Source of the DNA: Psoroptes ovis
Lineage: Eukaryota > Arthropoda > Arachnida > Sarcoptiformes > Psoroptidae
NCBI GenBank assembly: GCA_002943765.1
Contig: PQWQ01000001.1
Location: 5,181,501 to 5,245,500, forward strand
DNA: 64,000 bases
Direction of reading: 5' to 3'
The position numbers and the translations under genes were made by a program. Shown here one piece after another: positions 1 through 12,500 of the stretch (positions are counted from its first letter, which is position 1; the number at the start of each line of letters is the position of its first letter). The notes under the pieces were generated by a model, which saw only the letters and a list, made by a program, of their open reading frames with translations, made no database searches and had not been told where the DNA came from.

Positions 1-5
1 AAAAT

Positions 6-2042
6 ATGAATACATTAAAATGGATATCGATTAATGATGTACCCAAATATACAAACATATTTTGGGGACCAGAATTATTAGAATTTCTTAATAAAATCAA
101 TAATAATTGTAATAATTATCAAACAGAAATTGAAGAATATAGTTTGGAACGTGCATTTCTTTATGTACCACGTGATCCACCAAGAAATTTAGAAGAAGAA
201 ATGCTCAAACCAATACATATTACTGAAAAAGATGTTGAACGATTATATGAAGATTTTCTACAACATTGTTATCCAAGTTTTTCAATGTCATTAGAATCAT
301 TTAAATGTTATATGAGAAAACATGAATTTGAATCGAATGATCAACGTTTAAGCCATTATTTTCGTGGTTTTAATTATAAGAAAACAAATTATTTATCATT
401 TCATGAATTATTTCTTGGTCTAGCTTGTTTAGAGCCAACAGTACAACATGGAAAATTTCGTGTAAAATTTATTTATCGTTTTTATTGTAATGATCAAGGC
501 ATGATGACCAAAGATTGTCTACGAAAGTTATTGTTAGAAATAAATCCAGATTTGAATACGATCGAAATGAGATTAAAAAATTCATTAACAATTTTAAATG
601 CAAAAACAGCATCAAATTCAGACGATGTGATAATCAGTGAAAGAGATTTTGTATCCGCCATCGGTAATCTAAGATTTCGTGGTACATCAATATTATGTCG
701 CCACCAGAAAGGTATTTTTAATCGTGTATCACGTTCATTGGTCGATGATCGACAACAACAAATTGGATTGAAAAGAGTTAATAAAGCGCTGAGTAATGTT
801 TTACTGAAACGTCGATATCAAGGAATATGTAAAACATGTAAAGAAAAACGTTATGATTTAGCAACGCATACGATTAAATTTGATCAAAATGGTAATTTAA
901 AAATTAAAAGATTACAGCTTAATCACAATGGTGATCATAATGATAATAATGGCCATTTGATTAAAAATAAAGAAATACCGAAAATGTTTACATCATCCAA
1001 ACAATATTCAATCGAAACTGTTTTCAATCGTAATTCGGCTGCAAATATTATTATTAATCTGATTCGTGATTTTAGTAATAATAAAGGTACGGTTAAAAAT
1101 CCGAATGGACTTCTACAAGATCGTAAAGAAGATTTATGGAAATTATTATTATCAATCAATAATGAAATTGAATTATTATTAAAAAATGAACAAAAATGTC
1201 GTAAAATATGTTCACCTTGTTTCGTAATGGGTGATATACATGGAAATTTAGAGGATTTATTTTCATTGGAAAAAGCACTATGGAAACAGATACCATGTAT
1301 TGGATCGAATTATCTATTTCTCGGTGATTATGTTGATCGTGGTCAATGGGGTTTCGAATGTACAATGTATTTATTTGCATTTAAATTATTATGTCCAAAT
1401 AAAGTAACATTATTACGAGGAAATCATGAAGTACGATTAATACAAACAAATTATACATATAAACGTGAATGTATTAATAAATATGGTGATGTTTATGGAT
1501 TAAAAATATGGGAATTAACTAATAGAATATTTGATAAATTACCTGTTTGTGCCATAATTGATGATCGTATTTATTGTGCACATGGTGGTCTGCCAAAAAA
1601 TGCAATCGAAATTGATGAATTAATTAATATTAAACATGAATTAAAAGATCCTGAACGTGAATCTCGGCCAGCATGGGAAATATTATGGTCTGACCCATGT
1701 CATATGCAACAATATCTCGAAATTTGTGATTTATTAAATTTAAATCCAGATAAGTTGAATGGTTTTGTTAAGAATACTAAACGTGGTACTGCATTTTTAT
1801 TCAATGAAATTGGTGCACAAAATTTCTTGAGGAAAAATCAATTATCACACATAATTCGGGCACATGAAGTACCATCGAATGGTTATCAATTTCATTTCGG
1901 TAATAAATGTGTAACAATATTTTCATGTTCACATTATTGTGGTAATGATAATGATTGTGCTTGTATATTGATCGATGTACAAAAATTACGTATCATACAA
2001 TTGGATACTGTTAATAATCAATCAGCAACTGATCCAAATTAA
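6..2042 (+). CDS. Ser/Thr protein phosphatase (PPP family) with N-terminal EF-hand-like region
   Basis: Single open frame of 678 residues. The C-terminal half is a complete PPP metallophosphatase core: GDIHGN at 409-414, GDYVDRG at 440-446, GNHE at 472-475, HGG at 526-528, a late metal-ligand His at about 620, and SHYCG near 645 in place of the usual APNYCG. It should remove phosphate from Ser/Thr using two metal ions. Residues about 75-185 look like paired EF-hands, but the loops lack most Ca-binding acidic residues, so calcium binding is doubtful. Residues 275-285 carry a small CxxC. In the PPEF/RdgC family the EF-hands are C-terminal, so this is a different architecture. The ATG lies 5 bases from the window edge with no upstream in-frame stop visible, so the true start may be further left. 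Two AATAAA signals follow the stop within 25 bp. PPP membership is certain; the orthologue is not recognised. Confidence 0.9.
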   Translation: MNTLKWISINDVPKYTNIFWGPELLEFLNKINNNCNNYQTEIEEYSLERAFLYVPRDPPRNLEEEMLKPIHITEKDVERLYEDFLQHCYPSFSMSLESFKCYMRKHEFESNDQRLSHYFRGFNYKKTNYLSFHELFLGLACLEPTVQHGKFRVKFIYRFYCNDQGMMTKDCLRKLLLEINPDLNTIEMRLKNSLTILNAKTASNSDDVIISERDFVSAIGNLRFRGTSILCRHQKGIFNRVSRSLVDDRQQQIGLKRVNKALSNVLLKRRYQGICKTCKEKRYDLATHTIKFDQNGNLKIKRLQLNHNGDHNDNNGHLIKNKEIPKMFTSSKQYSIETVFNRNSAANIIINLIRDFSNNKGTVKNPNGLLQDRKEDLWKLLLSINNEIELLLKNEQKCRKICSPCFVMGDIHGNLEDLFSLEKALWKQIPCIGSNYLFLGDYVDRGQWGFECTMYLFAFKLLCPNKVTLLRGNHEVRLIQTNYTYKRECINKYGDVYGLKIWELTNRIFDKLPVCAIIDDRIYCAHGGLPKNAIEIDELINIKHELKDPERESRPAWEILWSDPCHMQQYLEICDLLNLNPDKLNGFVKNTKRGTAFLFNEIGAQNFLRKNQLSHIIRAHEVPSNGYQFHFGNKCVTIFSCSHYCGNDNDCACILIDVQKLRIIQLDTVNNQSATDPN

Positions 2043-2053
2043 TATCAAGTCAA

Positions 2054-2064
2054 AATAAAATAAA
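2054..2064 (+). terminator. Poly(A) signals of the phosphatase gene
   Basis: Two overlapping AATAAA hexamers begin 12 bp after the phosphatase stop codon, implying a very short 3' UTR. Confidence 0.6.
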
Positions 2065-2312
2065 TTCAAAATAACAAATAATTAGTTTGATTTTGATTAT
2101 CATAAATTTGAAAATAATAAATTTTGAAAATAAATTCCAAAAAAAGTGTTTTTAACAAGTATTTTTGACAACACTACTTATTGGTGATCACGACAAGTTT
2201 TTTTGAATGATATGACCCAACTTTAGAATCACCGAAAAAACATGTATTTCGCGGCTTACCATCGGGTAAAATAGACCAAACATGGTTCATACTATTCTCC
2301 ATTCATCCATTA

Positions 2313-2393
2313 TTAGGTTGTTCGATAAGTTCATTTAGCTTAATCGAATAGAATTGCCCATGAAAATTGGCCAGAACTTTCTGGACAACCTAA
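2313..2393 (+). mobile_element. MITE, subfamily A
   Basis: 81 bp from TTAGGTTGTTCGATAAGTT to ACTTTCTGGACAACCTAA, flanked by TA on both sides. The core contains the subfamily A phrase AATCGAATAGA. No coding capacity. Confidence 0.85.
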
Positions 2394-2557
2394 TATATGA
2401 ATTATGACTGTATATCTCCTTTCTAAAATATTAATGGGTAGAAGTTGATGATGATGATGACGGTCAAATAAATGTTTTATATGTTTTTCATATAAAAAAT
2501 TAAATTGATGCCGAATGCATGTGGTTCATGGTTTAATATATTTTATTTCACATTATA

Positions 2558-2641
2558 TTAGTTTGTCCGGAAAGTTATGGCTGATTTTTATGAGCAACTT
2601 CGATTGATTAAGCCGAATGAACTTTTCAGACAACAGCCTAA
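2558..2641 (-). mobile_element. MITE, subfamily A (reverse orientation)
   Basis: 84 bp, TTAGTTTGTCCGGAAAGTT to AACTTTTCAGACAACAGCCTAA, flanked by TA. Core is the reverse complement of the 2313 copy, which lies 164 bp away. Confidence 0.8.
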
Positions 2642-3359
2642 TATTTATATATCGTTACCATGCATCTCTCTTCAAATAGTAATACACTTTCAAAAGGGAA
2701 TTAGTTCATGGTTTAATATACCAAAACAACCAAATACACATACAGACACCACCAGATAACACTTTATTTTTTTCAAAATATCAAAAATGGTAGTTTCCAT
2801 GGTATTCGGGTCGGATACACTTCTGTCGTTGTTGTTGCTGCTGTGAACAAATAAAAACAACCGATGAAATATCAAAATACATAAACCCCTCGAACTAGCT
2901 TAACCTCTCTCTCTCCAGTGCTTACTTTGCTTGCTTACAGGCTCATATCCTGAATGGTGAGAAAATTTTGAATAAATAAACAATCATTCATATATATAAT
3001 CCTTGTTAATTATGACCGAAATATGGTGTCTGAAAGAAGAATCCAATTCAATTTGAAAGTATTTAAGAAATATTCTTTGAATGTTTGATTAAGGCTTTAA
3101 GCAAAATACAAACAAATAAACAATTTCAATTTTGACATCTTATGTGTTTTAATTTATTTATTTTTCGGATTTTTGAATCGAATTCAATTCAATACAATTC
3201 AAAGTGTTTACACAATAATTATTATGAATTTGTCCTTTTTTGCGTGTGATTTCAATATTGAAATCCTAAATAAATTGAACAAGAACCAAGCCAATGAGAA
3301 TCGGGGACAGCGCCCAACGCGCGCGCCAGAAAAAAAATCTGTAAATAAATAAATAAATA

Positions 3360-3441
3360 TTAGGTTGTCCGAAAAGTTTTGGCCGATTTTCGATTAGCAA
3401 CTCTATTCGATTAATCGGAATGAATTTTTTGGACAATCTAA
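3360..3441 (-). mobile_element. MITE, subfamily A (reverse orientation)
   Basis: 82 bp, TTAGGTTGTCCGAAAAGTTT to TTTTTTGGACAATCTAA, with TA flanks. Core CTCTATTCGATTAATCGG identifies subfamily A. Confidence 0.85.
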
Positions 3442-4010
3442 TATTTTCATTATGAGAATTTATACAACAACAAACAGCTACAGAACTGAATTCCATTGAA
3501 TTGAATTCAATTTTTTTTCAATGAAAACATTTTTCCAATTCATATTTTATTCCCTTTAAAAAACTATAGTTTAAATGGGCCGCTCTCCATTTAAAACCAC
3601 TACTTTTCTATACATGCGCACACATACACACACACACATTACTATTGTTTGTACTATGTATACATTTAATTTTTAAAAGCCCAAAAGTCGTCCATTTAAA
3701 AGTTTTTTTTTATTTCATTTCTATGTGCCATGGCATCCATAAAACCAAATGTCAGTGTATTCTCTTCTCTTTTTTCACCATTAGTTTTGACAGATACTTC
3801 TTCTACTTCTACTACCCTGAAATTCAATTGTTTTTGTTTTGTTTGATTGTTTTGTTTTGTTCAGAATTCTGCTCTTTCTTTTTGGTATTGGTGCATCATG
3901 AATCAGCCATAGAATTTTCAATTATTCTGGTTTTTTGAATTGAAAAAACTAAAAATGTAAGAATCTAAATGATTTTCTTATATGATTCATTGAAGAAAAA
4001 AGTGGTAGAA

Positions 4011-4034
4011 GAATTGAATTGAATTGAATTGAAT
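4011..4034. repeat. GAATT microsatellite
   Basis: Four to five tandem GAATT units. A second tract of mixed GAATC/GAATT units lies at about 4230-4266. Confidence 0.8.
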
Positions 4035-4547
4035 ATGAAAAGAATCTACAACAAAATATGAACTGAATTGCATTCCATTAAATTCTGATGTTTTACATTT
4101 GATTCATTTCTTTTTGTTAATGTATTTGTATTTGTTCCAATTTCTTGAAAATTCTTTAACTTTTCAACCCAAAAGACTCAATTTTTAATAATTTGATCAG
4201 TCCATTTGTTGTTTATTGAATTTTTGCCGAATCAAATCGAATCGAATCGAATTGAATTGAATTGAAACCTTTAATTATCATCAAAAGGTATGTTCCATCC
4301 ATTGATTTAATCGATCAATTAAACTTTTCAAAATTATACGAATTATGTTACGTTATAAATCGATTAATTTTTTGGTTTTTAAAATTATTTCTAAACAGAT
4401 ATATGCAACAATAGCAGCAGCAGCAGCAGTAATCAAATGATAATATTAAATCTCGTATCCTGTCAAAAGTTTATTGCGTTTTATGCTGCTTGTTTGTTTC
4501 AACATACATAGTCTACTAATCATCATCATTGTTGTTGGTGTTGTATA

Positions 4548-4624
4548 TCGCTGAGATACGTACATTGTACATTGTGTTTGTTTATAGTGCACAAACACAA
4601 TGTACAATGTACGTATCTCAGCGA
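4548..4624. repeat. Perfect 34-bp inverted repeat with 9-nt spacer
   Basis: Left arm 4548-4581 begins TCGCTGAGATACGTACATTG; right arm 4591-4624 is its exact reverse complement, ending ATCTCAGCGA. The spacer is TTATAGTGC. Pairing resumes for three more base pairs beyond one A/A mismatch. The sequence does not match the TTAGGTTGTCC MITEs. It could be a hairpin RNA precursor or a foldback element. Confidence 0.9.
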
Positions 4625-5797
4625 AATATGAAAAAAAGTATAATACATTAAATATTGCATAAATTGAAATATAAAAAAAATTTCAAAATTTTAAAATCAA
4701 AAAATTATTGGCCATAAAATAAAAAAAAAAGAGAAAGTAAAGAGTAATAGAGTTGAATATAATGCTTTCATATCTACTATATGCTTTTGATTGAAAAGCA
4801 TATAAATCATTGTAATTATAATCATCATCATCATCGACGATCATTATCATCAAATATAACAGTGTCAATCCAGCAGAAACCAATCCAGCAAAATCATTGT
4901 TTCAAACACTTTGAATACGAAATTCGTTTTAAATTGAACTTAAAATGATCAATTTTTGTTTCATTTTGTTTAGTTGTTTCAAAATTCAATCTTTATGGTG
5001 TTTTTCTGTGTGTTTTGCGTGCGTTTATTTTGAATCTAAAATCAATTCATCGAATTCCTTCAAGTCATCCATTTTGCCGAATCGTTCATCTGATTAATTC
5101 GAAATAATATCAACAACGGCGACGACGACAACCATCGATTTGAATCAACATAATAGACATAGATCATCATCAACATAATCATCATCATCATTGTTGCTGT
5201 ACAAATAATAATGAAAACAATGATTGCAAATCAATGTAGAAATTCAACAATATAATAATAAATGAAAACAAACAAACAAAACACAGGTTGACATTACAAC
5301 ACACATATATCAACGATAACAGCAACAACAACAACGTATATATGTGTGTGTGTAAACATATGATGATGATTTATACACACAGAAATATACATGATGATGA
5401 TTTCAAATATGTAAACACACCATTTGATTTCAATTGGATACATTTTAAATTTCATGATCATCATCAATCGATTCATAGATTGAAATAGATTGAAAACATC
5501 AGCAGCAACAACAACAACAACATTGAATTACACATTGAATATTCAAAACATTCACCAATTAAAGTTCTTGGACACACACACACAGATATAGTGTTAATGA
5601 TGATAATTTGATGTATAAACATTCAATAACTCTTTGATTTTCTCTTCGTTGATTTCGTAAAACATTTCCAACTAGTGACATCATTTTTCTCAGTTTCTCA
5701 TCAACAACAAATTATCATCACTTATTGATTTCAATTATTTTCATTTTCCCCATAAATCGGAAATTGAAGATAATTATATTTATATGCAAAAAGCAAA

Positions 5798-7812
5798 ATG
5801 AGGTCAGTTTTTTTATATCAAATGAATTGATTTGATTGATTAATTTTAATTTGTTTTGTTGTATGTTACATAACAATAATTGAATAATTTCATTTTAAAT
5901 TAATGATGATAATAAATAATAATTATAGTAATACGGAAACATCGATTACATCGGCTCGTGCATCAGTAATGATGTATGATGATACGAATAAAAAATGGCT
6001 ACCAAGCGGTACATCGAGTGGCCTTTCAAGAGTTCACATTTATCATAATGTTCAAAATAATTCATTTAGAGTTGTTGGAAGAAAAATACAAGATCATGAA
6101 GTATGCTGTTTTGTTGTTATATTTTGTGTTGAATTATTTTTAAATATTGTTGTATTTATGTATTTTTATGTATGAATTTAGGTTGTAATCAATTGTGCTA
6201 TATTGAAAAATCTAAAATATAATCAAGCAACACCAATATTTCATCAATGGCGTGAAAATCGTCAAGTATATGGTCTAAATTTTAGTAGTAAAGATGAAGC
6301 TGATGCATTTGCTCATACAATGATGAAAGTGATCGATTTGTTAAATCAAAATACATATGGTACAACTAAATTACAACAGCAGCAGCAACAACAACAACAA
6401 CCAGTATATGGTCATATTGGACCACCAGATGAATATAGTGATATTCGATCACAACAACCTCAACAGCCACCACAACAACAACAACAACAACAACAAAATG
6501 GTTGGCATCCAAATCATATCAACAACAGTAATAATATTAATAATTCTAATAACAATAATGGACCATCAATCGATCATCATGTGGCAACAAACATTCATCA
6601 TCAAACAATGACCAATTATTCACAGCATTCGATTATGACAAGTGTTGATGCACATGCGAATCATCATTCTGAAACAATGATTTCGCAACATCAATCGATG
6701 ATTAATATGTCTCAACAGCAACCACAGCCAACATATATGAGTAGTGGCCATTTGATGCATCGAAATTCGATACCGACTACCGGAGTTGCTCAAGTTGTTC
6801 AACCACAACAACAATCGATACCGCCACCACCACCGCCGCCTCCTCCATCATCTTCATCTACATCGAATTTACCATCTGTTGCCAACAATAATGTTTTGAT
6901 GATGAACGGTGGTAATATTCATATGAATGGCCAAAATGGACCAGTATCGACAGGTACAGGAGCAGCAGCAGCAGCACCACCTCCGCCGCCACCTCCACCA
7001 CCGCCACCATCATCGATGGGTGGTGTTAATACAAATGGATCTCGATTACCACCAACCAATGTTTCCGCACCACAACCGATAAATCCAATTGCAAGTGGTT
7101 CGAATTTTTCGGCAGCCATAGCTAATGCTAAATTAAAAAGAACAACTTCGATCAAAGAAGATAACAATAGTGTTGGTGATAATTCATCAACAACTTCATC
7201 ATCATCATCATCGAATGTTAATGTGGTTCGTGCTGCCGCACCTGGTAATTTGATGGATGAAATGGCCAAAACATTAGCCAGGAGAAGAGCTCAAGCTGAA
7301 AGTAATAGTAATAGCAGTAATAATAATAATAATCAAACACAAAATTCTCAAGATACGAATACTGGAACGAATGATCGTTATTCAAATAATAAAGATAAAA
7401 TAGTTAATGGTTATAGTCCATCAAAAGATGATACGAAAGATTATCATACAACCACTAATAGGTAATTCAAATACATACATATATATATATTAACTCATAC
7501 ATTTTAATGATTGTTATCATTTTTATTTAAAAAAAAATTAATTCAGACGAAATCCTGGCATATCTAATAATAGTAACAGCACTAATGATGATAATACAAA
7601 AATTAATGGTCTCAATGAAAACGATATGGATCGTTTACGAATGGATATAATGAATGATATACGTAAAGAATTACAAAAAATGAAATTGGAAATTATTGAT
7701 GGTGAGATGAATCAAAAGATTTAATAACGAATCCTATTCAATGAACTCAAATAATTTTCATTTTGATTTATTTCATATTTCAGCATTGAAAATGGAACTC
7801 AATCGCCGTTGA
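5798..7812 (+). CDS. ena: Enabled/VASP actin regulator (Ena)
   Basis: Ena/VASP proteins bind FPPPP-type ligands through EVH1, recruit profilin-actin through proline runs, and elongate barbed ends as tetramers at filopodia and focal contacts. Five coding exons with GT-AG introns: 5798-5802, 5929-6100, 6182-7461, 7547-7701, 7784-7812, joining in frame to 546 residues. The EVH1 domain covers about 10-114, starting ARASVMMYDDTNKKWLPSG. A Gln/Asn/His-rich linker follows, then Pro runs near 273-282 and 325-336. The EVH2 region has a G-actin site (AAIANAKLKR, about 370), an F-actin site (LMDEMAKTLARRR, about 416-428) and a short C-terminal coiled coil (520-546) ending ALKMELNRR. Only ATG AG lies in the first coding exon, giving the family-typical start MSN. 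Linker length is likely to vary with CAA/CAG runs. Confidence 0.95.
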
Positions 7813-9434
7813 ATGATGATCATTGATTGATTGATTCATTAAATGAATGAATGAATGAATTTGAATTGATCATAATTTTACTTGTCATCATCATCATTAA
7901 TTTCATTCATTAAAGTGTGTCTGCGTGTGTTATTTGAAAAAATCATTTCAACACATTCACTTTTTGCTTTTTTCTTTTTTTTTTTTGAAAAATTTTACCA
8001 CATTTCAAAGCCACAGTCAACCAACAGCATTTATATATATGCGATATTCTTCATCATCATCATATTCTTCTTCAATGATTTCACAAAAATATTTTTTCGT
8101 GATTTATTAATTTTTGCTTTTTTTTGCTAATTTATTTATTGAAATAATCTCATACATTATATGATTTTCGATTCGATACATACATACATTCATATATTTT
8201 AATATTTATATAAATCTAATCAAATTTTTCTATTTGAATAATCTCAAAACACACACACACAAACAATAACACAAGAATTGAAATCCTATCATCAAAAAAG
8301 TACTAAAAATGTCAAAGTGCCACCGATTTTTAAAAGTTTCAAATTAATTAATTCGATTCAAATTATTATTTAACCATTTCACGTCTCAAAAACATGAATT
8401 TTTCAATGCTAATAATCTCACCTCGAAAGTCATCATGAAATGACCATCATTATCGCTGATGATTTGCTGTGTGATTATATGATACGAAACAGAAGAAACA
8501 AATGAATAATTGATCTAAAATAATTGATTTAAAATAATTTTGAAAATTCCAAATTTGATTTTTGCGAGAAACTAAAACACATTCACCAACAACACACCAA
8601 TCGAAAATTTTTTATTTATTTATTTCCAATGATTTAAATGATTTAATGATTGATTTTGTATTTGAAAGTATTCACAGAAAAACATTTAATTTTTCTTTAA
8701 TTTTTAAGCAAAAAATGAATTTAGAACGATTTTTGTTTTTTCAATTTTTGGTTTTTTCAATTTTTGTAAAATCTCATTTTCTTTTTTGGTTGTAAATATG
8801 ATTAATCAATTCATTCTTTATTTTACACACATTTCAATTACATACACGACCATCAAAATTATCAAATTAAACAAAATATTAGGTTGTCCGAAAAGTTATT
8901 GCCGATTATATCGTAGGTAATGATGAGAAAATTGGCAAGAACTTATCGGACAACCTAATACATAGGTCCAATTATATACACGAATACAATGAGTGAATGA
9001 ATGTATGCGTGTGTCTTTTGATTTATCATCAAAATAATAATAATTAAAACGATTAGTCATTAATTTACGAAAATACATCATCATTGATGATAAACAAACA
9101 TATTATATTTACAAAGGAATTTATATATTTTTCATGATCATCATCAATCATTTGTGACCAAAAACAATTTTTCTGATTTCAAAAAACAAAGAAACAATAC
9201 GAAACGAAATGAAACGAAAACAAAGTATTAATTTCAATATAATAATTGACCATTTTAAATTATTATTATTCACATACATATATTCTTACATTTATTACGA
9301 TTGATTGAATCAAATATTAATAAATAAATGAAAATTAATTTGAAAATAATTAATTTTAAAAATAATTGAATAATTTCTGTTCTTATTTCGATTTAATTCA
9401 TTTCTTAGATATTTAAACCTTTGAATCACTTGAT
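7813..9434. other. Intergenic region between ena and PSMD2
   Basis: Presumed ena 3' UTR followed by T-rich and CA-rich non-coding DNA. One subfamily B MITE at 8879. Predicted reading frames here are short and of low-complexity T-rich composition. Nothing else is supported. Confidence 0.6.
8879..8958 (-). mobile_element. MITE, subfamily B (reverse orientation)
   Basis: 80 bp, TTAGGTTGTCCGAAAAGTTA to AACTTATCGGACAACCTAA, flanked by TA. The core GCCGATTATATCGTAGG is the reverse form of subfamily B. Confidence 0.85.
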
Positions 9435-9504
9435 TATGGTATGTTTTTGATTGAATTTAGTGAAATTTCAGTTAATTTTAAATTCTTGTTTTATTCAATA
9501 CAGA

Positions 9505-12500
9505 ATGCAAAAAGTTACATCGAATAATGATGAGAAAAAATTATTGAATATTGATCGAAAATCTCGCCAAATCGAAACATCATTCCATGATCTCAAATTA
9601 GAAATAAATGTATTGATTAAATTATTATTTACAACCGGCTCCAACAATGACAATACGAATGAAATTGATGATCGCCAAACATTATCGAAAATTTTGAAAC
9701 ATATTGATCAAGCAACTGGTTTTGCATCGATACCAGATATATTAAAAGTATTAGTATTGTTTGAAAATGATTTGATAAAATTATATGAAATGAAAACCAA
9801 TGAAGAGATTAAACAAACATTGGCTGATATATTATCGTATACGTATACTGGATCGCAAATACAACAAGATAATAGTGTTGATAATAAAAATATTGGAAAA
9901 ATTGTCAAATATTATCTGCTAGGTACCAAAGCAAATCTGTTGCAAAAATTTGGAATGACATTTGTTCGTAATTTAGTCAAAGATTTGTTGAATATTTGGA
10001 AAAATTTGAATGATAATAACATAAAAGAAAACTTTGATCGAAATTCATTAATAATTCTAATTAAACAATGTGCAGAATATTTTCTCGAACAAAATTCTGA
10101 AATTGAAGCATGTGATTTATTACTTGAAAGCAGCCAATTAATTATGTTGGAATCATTAAGCATGATTGATGATCGAGATTTATGCTTTAAAATATGTCAT
10201 TATCTTATTGCAACTAGTCAATATATTTGTGATGATGATGATCATGATGATCACAATGAATGTGAAAATATATTATATACAACATTATCATTATATTTAA
10301 AACATTATCTATATATCGATGCATTAATCATTGCAATTTTGCTACAAAATCGTCAGTTGATTGTGAAAATTTTTTCATTATGCATGAATCAATCGATACG
10401 GCAACAAATGGCACTGATTTTAGCCAAACATAATTTATCATTCATCAATATGGATGAAGATTATTCATATCAATTGGATAGTTTAATCAATAATGATCAA
10501 TCGATCAAAGATGCGCTATCAAATCGCCGTTTGAATCAACTTTTTATGATTGTGGCAAAGCAATTTGATTTACTCAAGCCTAAAGTACCGAATGATATTG
10601 CCAATAAAGATGTGAAAAGAAAAAAAGTTGGATTAAAAAAATTACCATTATTACCAACATATAATCGACAATCAATACTTGGAACATCGTTCATGAATTG
10701 TTTTTTAAATGCAGCATTCAGTTCAGATAAATTAATATTTTCTGGTACCGATTGGATTGGTCGACATAAACAGCTGAATCGAATGACAGCAACAGCTACA
10801 ATCGGTATAATTTGTTTATGGGATATTCAAAATGGTTTATTGAAAATTGATAGATATTTAAGATCAAAAGATGAACATATTAAAGCAGGTGCTCTAATAG
10901 CATTCGGTTTGATAAATACAACAATCAAATGTGAATATGATTCAACATATCAATTATTAAAAGATTATATATCAAATCGATCGAAATCAATTCGTATTGG
11001 ATCAATTATAGGATTGGCTATAGCATATTTAGGCACTAATCGTTACGATGTAATCAAATCGATATTGAATCCATATATTAATGATGATAAAAAGTCTGAT
11101 CAATCATCAACTGAAAATAGCCATAATCGAAATCGACAACTATTACCAATCACTGCATTAGCATGCGGTCTTATTGCACATTCAACCGGTAATATATCAG
11201 TGATTGAAACATTAATCAATTTGATCGAAAAAAATATTGATAAAATGAAAATTGCCGATCCAAACACTCGTGATTTAATACATTCGATCGGTTTGATTAC
11301 ATTGTTTCGTCGAAATGATTTATCAAAATTTCTTGATTTGATTAATCGAAAATTTTCCGATGAAAAAGAAACAAACGAAAAAAATTCATCATCATCAACA
11401 ACAATGATCACACCTGAAATTAGAACAAGTATAAAAAAATATCTATCACTTTGGGCAGAGATTTGTGCATATACTGGTTCATCGAATATATTGAAAATTC
11501 AAAAATTTCTTAGAAATTGTAGTCCAATAATTATGGATGATATGGACAAGAAAAAGGTCGTCGATTCGAATGATCGAAAGAATGATGATGATGATAAATG
11601 TAAAAAAATGGAAAAAGATAAAGAAAAAAATGACAAAAAAGATAAGAAAAAAGATGATACAACATCATCATTAGCCAACAATAATTCAACAATAATAAAC
11701 ACCACCATCACAGACAATGAACTAATTCAAATGTTATCCATCATCGGTATTGGCCTAGTTTCCATCGGTGATCATTTGAATGGTGAAATGGTTTTACAAA
11801 CATTTATTAAATTTTTAAGATTCGGTAATAATCATATTAAATCATCGGTGATAATAGCTATTGCATTGACACATTTATCTAATCCAAATATGAACATTAT
11901 TGAATTGCTGTATAAATTTTGTCATTATTCAGATGATAATATTGCGTTGAATGCAATATTTGCTTTAGGATTTGTTTCAGCTGGCACAAATAATGCACGT
12001 GTATCGAAAATGTTTCAAGAACTTGAAATAACAAATCGTGATAAAGTTAATTATTTATTTGCAATTAAATTTTCACAAGGATTATTATATTTAGGTAAAG
12101 GTCTATTGACACTATCACCACAAATGGAAATACAACAGCTATTGCGACATTCATCATTAGCATCAATATTAACATTCGTGTTACGATTATTGGTTGATCC
12201 TATTAATGATTTGATTCAACAACATCATTATTATCTATTGTTCATAGCTGGTTGTATGCGGCCAAAATTTTTGATAACAATCGATAATGAATGGAAATCA
12301 GTACCGATTTCGGTACGTGTTGGACAATCAATTGATACTATCGGTATGGCCGGTTGTAAACCGATCGGTATAACTGCATATAATACATTTGTAACACCTG
12401 TATTATTGCAGCATGGTGAAAAGGCAGAATTAGCCACCACATCTTCATCAGCTGAAAATGTGACATTGTATCGGCCATTGACGACAAATTATTTGGATGG

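Larger units (their letters stand above)
2043..5797. other. Intergenic region between phosphatase and ena
   Basis: No coding region is supported. It holds three MITE copies (2313, 2558, 3360), GAATT-type microsatellites near 4.01 and 4.23 kb, and a perfect long palindrome at 4548-4624. The last few hundred bases, rich in CAA/ACA and ATCATC, probably include the ena promoter and 5' UTR, but no start site can be fixed. Confidence 0.6.
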
